A DNA stretch of 64,000 bases from Pseudoalteromonas amylolytica (GCF_001854605.1 NZ_MKJU01000005.1:124001-188000); one strand, 5' to 3'. Positions 45,219-54,994 are shown, counted from the stretch's first letter. The notes: a model not told the origin generated them from the sequence alone. Numbers and translations are program-made.

Positions 45219-46085
45219 TCACTCCATTTCCGCCAGTACGTGCAGCAACGCCGCATCCGTAGCATAGCTTTTCAATACTGCATCAGCCACAGCTTGCTGA
45301 TTCTCATATCCCTTGGTCTCGACTAGAGTAATCGCGTTTATCGCTACCTCATCAAGCTTTAATCCGGCTAAGGCGAGTTGACTCAATGCCCCCTGCATAG
45401 GAGACAAACTTGGACTATAGGCCGCATTCTCCGCATAGCGACCGTAAAATTGTCCGTGGGATTGCGTGCTTATTTCTACCGCTGATAAATTGCCTGTATA
45501 CGGCGCATACGCGTTTTGTAGATGTGTTTTAAGCGTATCACTAATTTCATGAGACAAGCTTTTAATATTGCTTTGAGTGCTTGCTAGTAAACGCTGGGAG
45601 TTGTCTAAATCTTGTGGACCAAAAGCACTGGGCAATAATTCTTTCAAGCTGGTATTCAAGGTTGGCAACATGATGGCAAGTTCTGCACACTTATCTAGTT
45701 CATTCATAAACTGTCGGCAATAGCCACATGGGGCATCACTGATGGCCATACGACTGATCTCATTGGCACCATTTAGCCAAGCATTATTTATTGCTGATTG
45801 TTCAGCGTGTACCACCAAACTTAATGCCTGATGAGAAAACTCTAAGTTTGCTCCCAAGTACGCACCTCCAGTTGTCTTATCATAAGCAACTGCTCCAACG
45901 TTAAAATGTGAAATAGGAGCCTGAGAAAAGGTAGCAGCCACAGGTAATAAAGCTTTTAGAAGTGTATCTAGATCACAACTGAGTTGCGCTTGTAGCTCAT
46001 TCAGTTGTGCGTGAGAAAAGTGACCGCGATTGCGTTTTGCTTGCTGTTCTAGTTTTTTTAATTGTTGCGGATTAAATACTGCCAT
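45219..46085 (-). CDS. cdd: Cytidine deaminase
   Basis: A 288-residue cytidine/deoxycytidine deaminase of the dimeric E. coli type, with an active N-terminal and an inactive C-terminal domain. Zinc-site motifs are VVHAEQSAINNAW and DAPCGYCRQFMNEL (His/Glu and two Cys). NVGAVAYDKTTGGAYLGANLEF supports the substrate pocket, and the second domain has YAPYTGNLSAVEI and GRYAENAAYSPSLSPMQGAL. The ATG at 46083-46085 is preferred over an upstream GTG. It may be co-transcribed with the STAS-like gene 44 bases upstream. It supplies uridine for udp. Confidence 0.96.
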   Translation of the reverse strand: MAVFNPQQLKKLEQQAKRNRGHFSHAQLNELQAQLSCDLDTLLKALLPVAATFSQAPISHFNVGAVAYDKTTGGAYLGANLEFSHQALSLVVHAEQSAINNAWLNGANEISRMAISDAPCGYCRQFMNELDKCAELAIMLPTLNTSLKELLPSAFGPQDLDNSQRLLASTQSNIKSLSHEISDTLKTHLQNAYAPYTGNLSAVEISTQSHGQFYGRYAENAAYSPSLSPMQGALSQLALAGLKLDEVAINAITLVETKGYENQQAVADAVLKSYATDAALLHVLAEME

Positions 46086-46129
46086 TATTAAAACATGATT
46101 GATTAATGGCAGCACAGTTTAAGCAGATT

Positions 46130-46498
46130 CTACAAATTACACAACCATTGCTTTGCAGATTTAAAGCACTCAAAATTTTCTGCATTAACGTTGTAGCGCC
46201 TTGCTTTTTGCAAAAATAAGTCATGCATATAGCCTTCGAAGCCAACGACTCGAGCAACTGTGAAATCACGCAGGTAATGGGCAACTTTCGGCATAAAGTC
46301 AACAATATCTATCGCCGCAAAGCAATGCTCTACGTCACTTAAGTCAATTAGAATCTTCGAGCTGTTATGCACTTTTGCATAATCGTTCGCTATTTGATAG
46401 ACATTCACCACGTCCTCTGCATTAACGCGGCCACGTAGCGTCATCAAGATCAAAGACGTCGTATCATCGTAAGTGATACTGGTAGAAAGAGTAGACAT
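46130..46498 (-). CDS. STAS/SpoIIAA-like protein
   Basis: A 122-residue cytoplasmic protein with a SpoIIAA-like fold pattern: a short strand ITYDDTTSLILMTLRGRV, helix EDVVNVYQIANDYAK, strand KILIDLSDVEHC, and a C-terminal FEGYMHDLFLQKARRY helix. These (PF11964-type) domains bind small or lipidic ligands or act as regulatory partners. The ATG at 46496-46498 has AGAGG upstream. The partner is unknown. Confidence 0.78.
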   Translation of the reverse strand: MSTLSTSITYDDTTSLILMTLRGRVNAEDVVNVYQIANDYAKVHNSSKILIDLSDVEHCFAAIDIVDFMPKVAHYLRDFTVARVVGFEGYMHDLFLQKARRYNVNAENFECFKSAKQWLCNL

Positions 46499-46638
46499 TG
46501 AACCTCTAGTCAAAAAATGCCCCTGCGTCGGAGCAATAAAAAAGCCATCTGGTATAACCAGTGAACGATTTTATGTTAGCTAGATACAATGTCAATAAAT
46601 TAACCATAAAAAACGATAAAAACCCAAATAGACAACCC

Positions 46639-46666
46639 AAAAGGGTGAGTTTTACCTCACCCTTTT
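46639..46666 (-). terminator. Intrinsic terminator of ppc
   Basis: Eleven-base arms AAAAGGGTGAG and CTCACCCTTTT with a six-base loop, giving a T run on the minus strand about 25 bases after the ppc stop. Confidence 0.88.
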
Positions 46667-46691
46667 GTCAATGACCGTTAATTATTTGTGA

Positions 46692-49325
46692 TTAGCCCGT
46701 GTTACGCATACCTGCGGCTATGCCAGTCATTGTGATCATCAGTGCATTGTCTATGTCTGCGCTGTGACCTGTTCGAGCTCGATTTAGCAACTCCACTTGT
46801 AATACATTAAGTGGGTCGGTATAAGGGTTGCGCAATGCAATAGACTCTTTTATCCATGGTTGAGCTGATAGCAACGTTGAATCTGGGGCGAGTCTTTGTA
46901 CCAAGTCCCGCACTTGCTCAAGTTCATTTCTAAGCTTTTGGCCAAGAGGCTTTAATTCATCATCCACAAGCCCCTGCTCGTAATGTTCACTAAGCCAGCT
47001 ATCCGCTTTGCAAAATACCATTTCCAACATTTCTAGACGAGTTCTGAAAAATGGCCATTGTGTGCTCATATGTTTTAGCGTTTGTTCTCCATAGCGATCC
47101 ACCGCTGCTTGTAAACCTTGTAATGCCCCTAGCCACGCTGGCAACATCAAACGGTTTTGACTCCAAGCAAAGATCCAAGGGATCGCTCTGAGGCTTTCCA
47201 CACCACCTTGCGGGTTACGCTTAGCAGGTCTTGACCCAAGTGGTAGCTTGGCCAGTTCAACCTCAGGTGTTGCCATTCTGAAATACGGTACAAACTGCGG
47301 ATCTTCGCGTACGATACTGCGATAATGCGCGCAAGATGCCTCTGTAATTAGCGCCATAACCTCTTTCCAACTCACCTCAGGTTGTGGTGGTGGTAAAAGG
47401 TTACTTTCAATAATGGCACTACTATATATCGCCAAGCTTTGGGCGGCCACTTTTGGCAAACCAAACTTAAAGCGGATCATTTCACCTTGTTCTGTTACCC
47501 GTAGCCCATTTTTAAGCGAGCCTGGCGGCTGGGAACGAAGCGCTTGTGCGGCAGGCGCCCCACCGCGACCAATTGTACCACCACGTCCATGGAACAAATT
47601 CAGCTCAATGTCTTGCTTATCGCACAGTTCCACCAGTTTTTCCATGGCGCTGTACTGCGCCCATCCTGCTGCCATCATTCCAGCATCTTTGGCGGAGTCT
47701 GAGTAGCCAATCATAACAAACTGTTTACGGTTAATGTGTTGACGATACCATGATTGCGCAAACAGCTGAGTCATCACTTCCGCGCTGCGATTAAGGTCAT
47801 CTAATGTTTCAAACAACGGCGCAACAGGCATTTTGAACTTACAACCACTTTCTTGTAATAGTAATTCAACCGCCAATACATCAGATGCATTTTGCGCCAT
47901 AGAAATAATGTAGATACCCAGCGCCTGCGCATCTTGATTGGCAATAACCTCAAAGGTATCTAGCACTTCTTGCACATTACTACTTGGGCGCCAATGTTTT
48001 GGAAGCAAGGGGCGTCGAGAGTTAAGTTCAGCAAGTAAAAACGCCTGTTTGTCTTGCTCTGACCAATCCGCATACTTGCCCAAGCCCAAGTAACCGGTGA
48101 GTTCACTGAAGACTTCAGTATGGCGAGCAGAATCTTGTCTTATGTCTAACTTACACAGATTTATGCCAAAACAATTGAGACGGCGCAAAACATCTAGCAG
48201 CAGGCCATTGGCTATCACTCCCATGTTCACCTGCGTCAATGAGCGGTAGATAAGCTCCAGCGGTGCTTTTAATTGTGATACATGAGTTATTTTGTCTTGC
48301 TTTTTACTCGGCTCCTGTTTGATTTTATGCTCCAATGCTGCGATGGTTTCGCTCACTTGCGCTTTGAGAATTTTGAGTAAGTATCGATATGGCTCATTAT
48401 GTGAGCCCACTTGCTCTTTCAATTCATCGCTTGCGCAGTGCATTGAGAGTTCGGCACTGAGTTTATCTAAATCTCTGTAGTACAAATCAAGCGCCATCCA
48501 GCGTCCATGGTCTAGAACCGTTTGGGTAATTTGAGCGGTCACAAAAGGATTGCCATCTCTGTCTCCTCCCATCCACGATGTGAAAGAAACAGGAGAAAAG
48601 TCTTGTGGCAAATTAAGCTCAAGAATTTCATTGCTATAACGATGAAATTGCCTGATAAACAAAGGTACGGCATGCCACAGGCTGTTTTCAATAACAGCAA
48701 AACCCCATTTTGCTTCATCGAGAGGGGTTGGTCGCTTGTCTCGAATGTCATTGGTATGCCACGCCTGACTGATCAGTTGTTCTATTCTATTGTACAAATA
48801 GTCCTTGTGATGTTCGTCAAGCTCGTGCAGTTCTAAGGCCTCTAAACACTCACTCAATTCAACATGTTTACTGATAATGGTGCGCCTTGTTACCTCCGTC
48901 GGATGGGCTGTAAGCACAAGATCCATTTTCAAATTGGCAACCGCATCCGCCACCTCATTGAGGTTAAGTTTACCATTATCAAGTTGCACTTTAAGTTCGC
49001 TTAGCGTGTGCTTCAACGCACTCAGTGCCCCTTGCGGTGCGCCTTGTTTCGAAATGGTATGGAATTGCTCAGCGACATTCGCAAGATTCAAAAAGTGGTT
49101 AAAGGCACGCGCAACAGGCAATAATTCTTCATCGGTAAGTGCGTGTAAAGTTTCGATAAGTAAGGCTCTATCTTGCTCGTTGCCACTGCGAGATGATTTT
49201 GAAAGCTTACGGATTTGCTCAACCTTATCGAGCACTTCTTGGCCTTGGGCTTGCTTGATAGTTTTTCCTAGCAACTCCCCCAACATACTGACATTTGTAC
49301 GTAATGTTTGATATTGCTCAGTCAT
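46692..49325 (-). CDS. ppc: Phosphoenolpyruvate carboxylase
   Basis: A complete 877-residue enzyme that makes oxaloacetate from phosphoenolpyruvate and bicarbonate, refilling the TCA cycle. Active-site blocks are [45 protein letters not shown] and [15 protein letters not shown]. The C-terminus ends MRNTG as usual. Length matches E. coli Ppc (883). It has its own terminator and is monocistronic. Confidence 0.98.
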   Translation of the reverse strand: MTEQYQTLRTNVSMLGELLGKTIKQAQGQEVLDKVEQIRKLSKSSRSGNEQDRALLIETLHALTDEELLPVARAFNHFLNLANVAEQFHTISKQGAPQGALSALKHTLSELKVQLDNGKLNLNEVADAVANLKMDLVLTAHPTEVTRRTIISKHVELSECLEALELHELDEHHKDYLYNRIEQLISQAWHTNDIRDKRPTPLDEAKWGFAVIENSLWHAVPLFIRQFHRYSNEILELNLPQDFSPVSFTSWMGGDRDGNPFVTAQITQTVLDHGRWMALDLYYRDLDKLSAELSMHCASDELKEQVGSHNEPYRYLLKILKAQVSETIAALEHKIKQEPSKKQDKITHVSQLKAPLELIYRSLTQVNMGVIANGLLLDVLRRLNCFGINLCKLDIRQDSARHTEVFSELTGYLGLGKYADWSEQDKQAFLLAELNSRRPLLPKHWRPSSNVQEVLDTFEVIANQDAQALGIYIISMAQNASDVLAVELLLQESGCKFKMPVAPLFETLDDLNRSAEVMTQLFAQSWYRQHINRKQFVMIGYSDSAKDAGMMAAGWAQYSAMEKLVELCDKQDIELNLFHGRGGTIGRGGAPAAQALRSQPPGSLKNGLRVTEQGEMIRFKFGLPKVAAQSLAIYSSAIIESNLLPPPQPEVSWKEVMALITEASCAHYRSIVREDPQFVPYFRMATPEVELAKLPLGSRPAKRNPQGGVESLRAIPWIFAWSQNRLMLPAWLGALQGLQAAVDRYGEQTLKHMSTQWPFFRTRLEMLEMVFCKADSWLSEHYEQGLVDDELKPLGQKLRNELEQVRDLVQRLAPDSTLLSAQPWIKESIALRNPYTDPLNVLQVELLNRARTGHSADIDNALMITMTGIAAGMRNTG

Positions 49326-49445
49326 GATGCATCCTTTGTCGATATTTTATACTACTCACTATACCGAGATTAATTCGATTTACGAGCGATCTGTTTGTTC
49401 GTTTTTAACGTAAGTTACTCTAACAAAGTTAGTCAACGATTTGAT

Positions 49446-49829
49446 ATGAAAATATTTTATGATGGTCGGTGTCCATTGTGCGTCGCTGAAATGAAGAAAC
49501 TACACCAGTTCGATCACCACAAAAAAATCATGCTAATTGACTTGCATGACGAAAATTTTGCAACTCACTATCCACACATAGATAAATGCAAAGCGCTACG
49601 CATATTGCATGCGCAAAGCGATGATGGACAGATTTTTCTGGGCCTAGATGCGACATATCAAGCCTGGAAAATCGTTGGCAAACATCGCTGGCTTAAAGTG
49701 TTGCGTATTCGGCCCATACGTTGGATTGCCGATGGCTGTTACTGGCTTTTTGCCAGAAATCGTATGCGTTTGTCTCATCTGTTATTACCAAACCGCTGTC
49801 AGAATCAAAGGTGTGATCTCAATGACTAA
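49446..49829 (+). CDS. DCC-family (DUF393) thiol-disulfide oxidoreductase-like protein
   Basis: A 127-residue protein whose N-terminus has the family motif FYDGRCPLCVAEM with a C9-x-x-C12 pair, followed by LIDLHDENF, ATYQAWKIVG and WIADGCYWLFARNR. DCC proteins are thioredoxin-like in architecture and of mostly unknown role. The ATG at 49446 starts directly before the motif. Its stop overlaps the next start (ATGACTAA), so it is translationally coupled to the SDR gene. Confidence 0.88.
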   Translation: MKIFYDGRCPLCVAEMKKLHQFDHHKKIMLIDLHDENFATHYPHIDKCKALRILHAQSDDGQIFLGLDATYQAWKIVGKHRWLKVLRIRPIRWIADGCYWLFARNRMRLSHLLLPNRCQNQRCDLND

Positions 49830-50580
49830 CTCTGCAATCATCATTATTGGCGCAAGCAGTGCTATTGCCAAAGCATTTATAAGCGAGCAACATAAACGCT
49901 ATCCACAGCATCCTATCATCACGATTAGTCGAAGCGCGCTGGAAGATCTAAGCGAATATGATGACGCATGCCAAAGCGAATCTTTTAAGGCGTTTCATGA
50001 GCATATCGTTTGCGATAACTCGCCAGTTGAAATTACCAAAACCGTCAAAACCATTGCAGCCCAAATTACCAATGCTCAAAGCGTCACTATTTTCAATGGC
50101 CAGCTTCATAATGCCCACTTCAAACCAGAAAAACGCTTGGAAGACATTCACAGTGACTATTTGCAGTGGCTATTTCAAGTGAACACCATCACCCCACTGC
50201 TTTGGCTTAAATATATTGGTGAACACTTGGGCCACTCCAGCAAATGTGTGCTCACTTGTCTCAGTGCGCGAGTTGCCAGTATTGATGATAATTCAGTCGG
50301 AGGCTGGTATGGTTATCGCGCGAGCAAAGCTGCGTTAAACATGGCGGTAAAAACCTTCGCTATTGAGCTGGCTCGTCGTGCTAAACATTGTAAATGTGTA
50401 CTTTTTCATCCGGGTACAACCGACACCCCTCTGTCTAAACCCTTTCAAAAAAATGTCCCTAACGGCAAGTTGTTCGACCCACAATTTGTAGCTGGGCAAT
50501 TAAGCGATTTGCTCGCCCAACGAGTTATCAATGGCCAAGTTGACTACATTGACTGGCAAGGTAAAGCGATTAATTGGTAA
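49822..50580 (+). CDS. Short-chain dehydrogenase (C-factor-like SDR)
   Basis: A 252-residue NAD(P)-dependent oxidoreductase. The cofactor motif is IIIGASSAIAKAF, a variant of TGxxxGIG. The active site has WYGYRASKAALNM (Tyr and Lys, YxxxK). The C-terminal FHPGTTDTPLSKPFQKNV is characteristic of the C-signal/CsgA-like SDR group. I chose the ATG at 49822, which overlaps the DCC stop, over the upstream frame to 49648, which is antisense-like extension. It is the middle gene of a three-gene operon. Confidence 0.9.
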   Translation: MTNSAIIIIGASSAIAKAFISEQHKRYPQHPIITISRSALEDLSEYDDACQSESFKAFHEHIVCDNSPVEITKTVKTIAAQITNAQSVTIFNGQLHNAHFKPEKRLEDIHSDYLQWLFQVNTITPLLWLKYIGEHLGHSSKCVLTCLSARVASIDDNSVGGWYGYRASKAALNMAVKTFAIELARRAKHCKCVLFHPGTTDTPLSKPFQKNVPNGKLFDPQFVAGQLSDLLAQRVINGQVDYIDWQGKAINW

Positions 50581-50612
50581 AAGTGGTTCTCTCGATTCTT
50601 ACAGGAAAGTTT

Positions 50613-51281
50613 ATGCATATTTGTTCAACCGATATCGATAATCTAGACAAGTTAACCCGTGTAAATTTAATTAACTCACTGAGTGGCTTTAAAAGCGCAA
50701 ACCTCATCGGTACTGCTGATAAGCGTGGGCAAGAAAATCTATCCATTGTCAGTTCTGTGTTCCATATTGGTGCGAATCCGCCACTGATAGGTATGATCAT
50801 TCGTCCCCATTCTGTGCCTAGGCATACACTAGAAAATATAATTGAGACAGGTGTTTATACTATCAATCATGTACATAATGAAATAATTGAACAAGCACAC
50901 CAAACCTCCGCTCGTTACGACAAGCATATTTCTGAGTTTGATGCCGTTGGCTTGCAGGCTCAATACAAAGGTTCATGTAAAGCGCCCTTTGTTTTGCAAA
51001 GCAAACTAAAAATAGCGGTAAAACTTATGAGCACTCAAACCATTGAGTTGAACCAAACAGAACTAGTAATAGGTCAAATCACAGATATTTACTTAGAAGA
51101 CGACCTTGCATACTGTGATGATGGCTTTGTGGATTTAGAACGTTTAAATACCGTAGCGCTCAGTGGGCTAGATAGATATCACAGCACGAGCGCTATTACG
51201 CGTTTAAGCTATGCAAAATGTGATAAACCCCTATCACACATCACGATACCGCCCAAAGTTAAAGATCAAAAAGAACCTTGA
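50613..51281 (+). CDS. Flavin reductase-like FMN-binding protein
   Basis: A 222-residue protein with the flavin-reductase split-barrel pattern: LINSLSGFKSANLIGTADKR, SVFHIGANPPLIGMIIRP, TLENIIETGVYTINHVH, and LVIGQITDIYLED. It binds FMN and may reduce flavin or use it in an oxidoreductase. The ATG at 50613 has AGGAAAG upstream. It follows the SDR by 32 bases and completes the DCC-SDR-flavin reductase operon. Confidence 0.87.
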   Translation: MHICSTDIDNLDKLTRVNLINSLSGFKSANLIGTADKRGQENLSIVSSVFHIGANPPLIGMIIRPHSVPRHTLENIIETGVYTINHVHNEIIEQAHQTSARYDKHISEFDAVGLQAQYKGSCKAPFVLQSKLKIAVKLMSTQTIELNQTELVIGQITDIYLEDDLAYCDDGFVDLERLNTVALSGLDRYHSTSAITRLSYAKCDKPLSHITIPPKVKDQKEP

Positions 51282-51492
51282 TACAAAGTTTATTATTAGT
51301 AATATGGCTAATAAAATACCAAATGCGCCCAGAAGCCATGATTTAACAGCTAAGGTTTTAATCTTTACTTGCACTTAGCTTACGATTAGTGGTCCAATAT
51401 ATTACTTTGTTTGTATTATGGTGATCCAAACTTTTATAGAGTTTTGGTATTCTGAATACAACCAGCATTATGAAATATTCAGGAGGCATAAC

Positions 51493-52230
51493 ATGTGGTA
51501 TTCAAGAGTGAGACTCGCCGTATGTATCGGCATGTTAGCTTGGACAGCACCCTGTAGTGCAAGCCTAGAATCAGGGATCGAAGCCGCTAACAGTGGTCAG
51601 TTTGAGGTAGCGCTTAAGGAATTTCGATACCTAGCAGATATGGGCTATGGTCCAGGTATTTACGAGTTGGCCAAAATGTACCAAGGTGGCCATGGGGTTC
51701 CTAAAGACCTTCGCAAAGCAGCGCAGCTACTGCAAGATGCGGTCAATACCGGTGTCGCCGATGCCATGTTTGACTTAGCTGTTATGTATGAAAATGGCGA
51801 AGGGGTAAAACAAGATAAGCAAAAGGCTGTCGAACTCTATACCCGTGCAGCTAAAAAGAACTTAGCGGCAGCACAATTTAATTTAGGCGTTATGTATACC
51901 AACGGTGATGGTGTCATTAAAGATTATCACACTGCGATGGACTGGTATGAAAAAGCCGCAGCCAGCAATTATACCCTTGCCCAGTTCAATTTAGCCTTGA
52001 TGTATTATCAAGGGCTTGGGGTTAGCAAAAATATTGAAAAGTCTTATATTTGGAATACAGTTGCTGAATATAACGGCAGCCGTCAAGCGGCCAAAAGCCG
52101 ACAGTTGGATGAGCAACAGTTATCTCCTTCACAAATTGAGCGAGCGACTGAAAAAGCCACTGATATTTACTATAAAATTCAAGAACGTAAGTACATCCCA
52201 GAAGCAAGGCCCCGTAAAGCTGCTTACTAG
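51493..52230 (+). CDS. Secreted Sel1-repeat protein
   Basis: A 245-residue exported protein (signal peptide residues 1 to about 23, ending PCSASLE). Four or five Sel1-like repeats of about 36 residues follow, each with the (A/L)xxxLAxMYxxGxGVxxDxxKAxxLxxxA pattern, for example YELAKMYQGGHGVPKDLRKA and FNLGVMYTNGDGVIKDYHTA. Such solenoids bind other proteins. The ATG at 51493 has AGGAGG upstream, which decides the start. The partner is unknown. Confidence 0.92.
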   Translation: MWYSRVRLAVCIGMLAWTAPCSASLESGIEAANSGQFEVALKEFRYLADMGYGPGIYELAKMYQGGHGVPKDLRKAAQLLQDAVNTGVADAMFDLAVMYENGEGVKQDKQKAVELYTRAAKKNLAAAQFNLGVMYTNGDGVIKDYHTAMDWYEKAAASNYTLAQFNLALMYYQGLGVSKNIEKSYIWNTVAEYNGSRQAAKSRQLDEQQLSPSQIERATEKATDIYYKIQERKYIPEARPRKAAY

Positions 52231-52238
52231 AATTAAAC

Positions 52239-52268
52239 GTTAGTCAATGGCTTTGCCCATTGACTAAC
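52239..52268. terminator. Hairpin between Sel1 protein and aldehyde dehydrogenase genes
   Basis: Perfect 12-base arms GTTAGTCAATGG and CCATTGACTAAC with a six-base loop. The right arm touches the stop codon of the convergent gene. There is little T run. Confidence 0.5.
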
Positions 52269-53671
52269 TATTTAAGCATCAACTTTTTAACTAAATTAAT
52301 CAGTATCTTAGATTGCTTCACCATAAGCTTGGTTCGTAGCTGAGTTTTTCTATCGCTATGCAAAATGCTTTTCGCGTGGCTCACAGTCAAGAACCCTTCT
52401 TTTGCATGATATTGACCCATACCAGAGTTCCCTACTCCACCAAAAGGTAAATCTTCAACGGTAACCTGAAGAACAACCTCATTGATTGCAAGAGAGCCAG
52501 TACGTATGGTTTTGTTCGCCCTATCTATTAAGTTGTCATCATTGCTGAACAGGTATGTTGCCAGTGGCCGCTCACCCAGCTCCACTTTTCGCAAAGCGGC
52601 ATCAATATTATCTACAATCACAATCGGTAAGAGAGGCCCAAATATCTCATTTTGCATCACGGCCATATCTTCTTTGACGTCTGTGATTAAATGTAACCCC
52701 ATCCTTTGAGGCTGATACTGCGTCTTAATTGGCGGCCATATAGTCGCAGCCTTTTCTTGTGCATCATTTAACACCTGATGCAGACGACTGAATTGCTTTT
52801 CATTGATGATGCTGGTTATCTTTGAGTCATTTTCCTGATCAGGATAGTAGGCTTGGTAACACGCCTTTAATTCATTAATCAGCGGCTGTGCACATTGCTT
52901 TGTAACCATGACATAATCGGGTGCTACACATATTTGCCCCGCATTGAGTAACTTACCAAACAATATGCTTCTTGCTGTGTGGGCAATATCTGCGTCATCA
53001 GCCACAATCACCGGCGATTTACCACCAAGTTCTAATGTCACAGGCACCAAGTTTTCAGCGGCTGCAGCCATAACCTTCTTGCCTATTTCACTGGCACCTG
53101 TAAAAAATAGATGATCGAACTTCAATTTTGAAAATGCCGCAGCGACGTGGTGATCTCCTTCAACAACAATGCAATGCTCTTGTATGTCAGCAAATATGTT
53201 TCTAATGACCTGATTTACATTAGGTGTAAACTCACTGAGCTTTAGCATCACTTTATTGCCAGCAGCCAATGCCGTAATGACTGGCGTTAATGCAAGCTGT
53301 ATTGGGTAGTTCCATGGCGCAATGACACCCACAACGCCTTTTGGCGCATATTGCACATGTGCTTTTGACGGCCACAGCAAAAAGCCGGCTTGCCTTTTGT
53401 CAGGCTTCATCCATCTTTTTAGGTGTTTTAAAATGTAGTCAAACACACTCAGAGTTGGAATTACATCTCCAAAAATGGAATCAAACTCAGTCCTGCCATT
53501 AAAGTCTTTATCAGCGGCCGCAACCAAGGCGTCACTGTTATCAACAACACGACGCCTAAGTGTGTTTAACAACTCACACCTTGCTTGATAGCTCTTGTAG
53601 GGCTCTTGCAAAAAACCAGCCTGCAGTGACATAAGTTGTTTATTTAGCTCTGATAATGACTCTACTTGCAT
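52268..53671 (-). CDS. Aldehyde dehydrogenase, coniferyl-aldehyde-dehydrogenase-like
   Basis: A 467-residue NAD(P)-dependent aldehyde dehydrogenase. Conserved residues are N121 (APWNYP), E214 (LELGGKSP) and the catalytic C248 (NAGQICVAPDY). FFTGASEIGKKV and EIFGPLLPIV are present. The C-terminal NEVVLQVTVEDLPFGGVGNSG with GMGQYHAKEGFLTVSH and a hydrophobic or basic tail resemble class 3/coniferyl aldehyde dehydrogenases acting on long-chain or aromatic aldehydes. The tail of about 25 residues (KLMVKQSKILINLVKKLMLK) could be a membrane anchor. Confidence 0.9.
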   Translation of the reverse strand: MQVESLSELNKQLMSLQAGFLQEPYKSYQARCELLNTLRRRVVDNSDALVAAADKDFNGRTEFDSIFGDVIPTLSVFDYILKHLKRWMKPDKRQAGFLLWPSKAHVQYAPKGVVGVIAPWNYPIQLALTPVITALAAGNKVMLKLSEFTPNVNQVIRNIFADIQEHCIVVEGDHHVAAAFSKLKFDHLFFTGASEIGKKVMAAAAENLVPVTLELGGKSPVIVADDADIAHTARSILFGKLLNAGQICVAPDYVMVTKQCAQPLINELKACYQAYYPDQENDSKITSIINEKQFSRLHQVLNDAQEKAATIWPPIKTQYQPQRMGLHLITDVKEDMAVMQNEIFGPLLPIVIVDNIDAALRKVELGERPLATYLFSNDDNLIDRANKTIRTGSLAINEVVLQVTVEDLPFGGVGNSGMGQYHAKEGFLTVSHAKSILHSDRKTQLRTKLMVKQSKILINLVKKLMLK

Positions 53672-53878
53672 ATGCTATATATCCATATTAGTGATTAGAC
53701 CACTATAACAAGCGCTCAAAAGAACGCAATATATTCACTTTATATGACCATACACACAAAGGTGAGGCGTTATACGGTGCGCGGTTTTCAGATGTAAACC
53801 TACAACTAGCTCGTTTTAGTACATGATGTGATTACTTTTATTGTTTTAGATATAGGATATGTGTCAGAAGTAGGCCTT

Positions 53879-53952
53879 CGTAACGCCCAACTAAGGGGCT
53901 GATAAAGCTTGGCTAAAATGTGTAGCGAAGCGGAACGCAGCCAACTGTTACG
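53879..53952 (-). repeat. attC-like inverted-repeat element at the end of the DUF998 gene
   Basis: A 74-base element bounded by CGTAAC (53879-53884) and GTTACG (53947-53952). An inner pair is GGCTG (53897-53901) and CAGCC (53938-53942). Read on the minus strand it ends TCAGCCCCTTAG then TTGGGCGTTA, nearly the same as the end of the Vibrio cholerae VCR attC as I remember it (TCAGCCCCTTAGGCGGGCGTTA). The arm spacers are unequal (12 and 4 bases), so a degenerate attC or another palindromic element is possible. It starts just past the stop of the DUF998 gene. Confidence 0.45.
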
Positions 53953-54535
53953 TGCCCTTGTTTATTTTTTTGTTAGCTACCGATACAACTTGGTAGGCAG
54001 CTAACCCGTACCATACAAGAGTAATTGCAACCCAAATTCGTTGCGTAACTCCTTTATACTCAATAGGCATGAATCCATAACTAAAGAACCAGAAGAAAAC
54101 AATATGAATTAATGTTATTAAAACACAGAAATTTTGGAAGTTTTTTGAGGAATAATATTCACGCATTTCTAAGGCAAATAAAACAGGAACTACTATTAAT
54201 ATCGTTGTTAGACCATACAGGTCATGCAATGGACTACCTAATATAAATATACCAGCAAAAATCCATGTTATGCCAAATGAAAACATGGTTAAAAAAGTAA
54301 ATTTGGCTCTAGCAATCGAAAGACAAGCTATTGCGAATAGGCACATAGATAAGCCAATTAACACATCAGCAAGTCTATGAGAGTAAGCAAAAAACTGAGC
54401 TTCCAAAGCTAGTTCACTAATATGTTGAGATACAACACTATAACCTGATACCAATAGCCCAACGAATATGTTGTAAAAAGCGAATACAGGGATAAACATC
54501 GCTTGTTTGACTGCTAATAAGTTATTTTTATTCAA
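53948..54535 (-). CDS. DUF998-family membrane protein in a cassette-like context
   Basis: A 195-residue inner-membrane protein with about six helices. It opens with FIPVFAFYNIFVGLLVSGYS and HISELALEAQFFAYSHRLAD, typical of DUF998. Base composition is A+T-rich compared with neighbours. I prefer the TTG at 54535 as start, since GGAG lies six bases before it; the longer frame has another TTG at 54547. Its stop abuts an attC-like element, as in an integron gene cassette. Function unknown. Confidence 0.75.
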   Translation of the reverse strand: MNKNNLLAVKQAMFIPVFAFYNIFVGLLVSGYSVVSQHISELALEAQFFAYSHRLADVLIGLSMCLFAIACLSIARAKFTFLTMFSFGITWIFAGIFILGSPLHDLYGLTTILIVVPVLFALEMREYYSSKNFQNFCVLITLIHIVFFWFFSYGFMPIEYKGVTQRIWVAITLVWYGLAAYQVVSVANKKINKGT

Positions 54536-54565
54536 TGAGTTCTCCAAATTTCTAAAGGTATCTAA

Positions 54566-54604
54566 GCGTATTGCGTCCTTTGCTTTTGGCGTTTGTTATA
54601 CGCC
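54566..54604. repeat. Collapsed attC-like hairpin between the two cassette-like genes
   Basis: Arms GCGTAT (54566-54571) and ATACGC (54598-54603) with an inner GGCGT/ACGCC, overlapping the stop codon of the 132-residue gene. On the minus strand it begins TAACAAACGCC, the same as the V. cholerae VCR start as I recall it. It is only about 38 bases, far shorter than a complete attC. Confidence 0.3.
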
Positions 54605-54994
54605 TTCCCCCAAAAAGCCAAGATACATTAGTACACAGCCAGCCGAAAGCGCGAAAACACCTAATGGACGAAACCAAACACCAATTTTGGATGTTAATAT
54701 TGCAAATCGTTTGTGCTGCTTAGAGCCGACTAAAACTAAAAAGATACTAACAAAGCAAAGAATGATACTAACAAAGCAAAGAATGATACCCAGCACCAAA
54801 AATAACACTGGATATGCAGAATATTTTGACTGCCAAATGAATAATAGCCCAACAATAAGACGACTAGCTATTTCAAAGTTGTGGAACCAAGATTTACTGC
54901 TGAACTCTGAAATGCCATTTGCAAAAGCGATTGGCTTCACGAGCATGATGCCACCCAGAGCAAACATACCTAAACCAAATAGAGCTAATATCAT
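54596..54994 (-). CDS. Small membrane protein with in-frame duplication, hypothetical
   Basis: A 132-residue protein with about four hydrophobic helices. A 21-base tandem duplication in the DNA gives a repeated seven-residue unit (CFVSIIL then CFVSIFL) inside the third helix. It is A+T-rich and shares strand and context with the DUF998 gene. GGCACATAAC lies just upstream of its start on the plus strand, a core-site-like sequence. I do not recognise the family. Confidence 0.65.
   Translation of the reverse strand: MILALFGLGMFALGGIMLVKPIAFANGISEFSSKSWFHNFEIASRLIVGLLFIWQSKYSAYPVLFLVLGIILCFVSIILCFVSIFLVLVGSKQHKRFAILTSKIGVWFRPLGVFALSAGCVLMYLGFLGEGV
54744..54785. repeat. 21-base tandem duplication in small membrane protein gene
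   Basis: ATACTAACAAAGCAAAGAAT plus G occurs twice, directly adjacent and in frame, adding seven residues to a membrane helix. Confidence 0.95.

Noticed and set aside
48522..49311. Plus-strand open frames opposite ppc (104 and 144 codons)
   Set aside because: Antisense shadows of a complete, highly conserved gene; no ribosome site or family resemblance.
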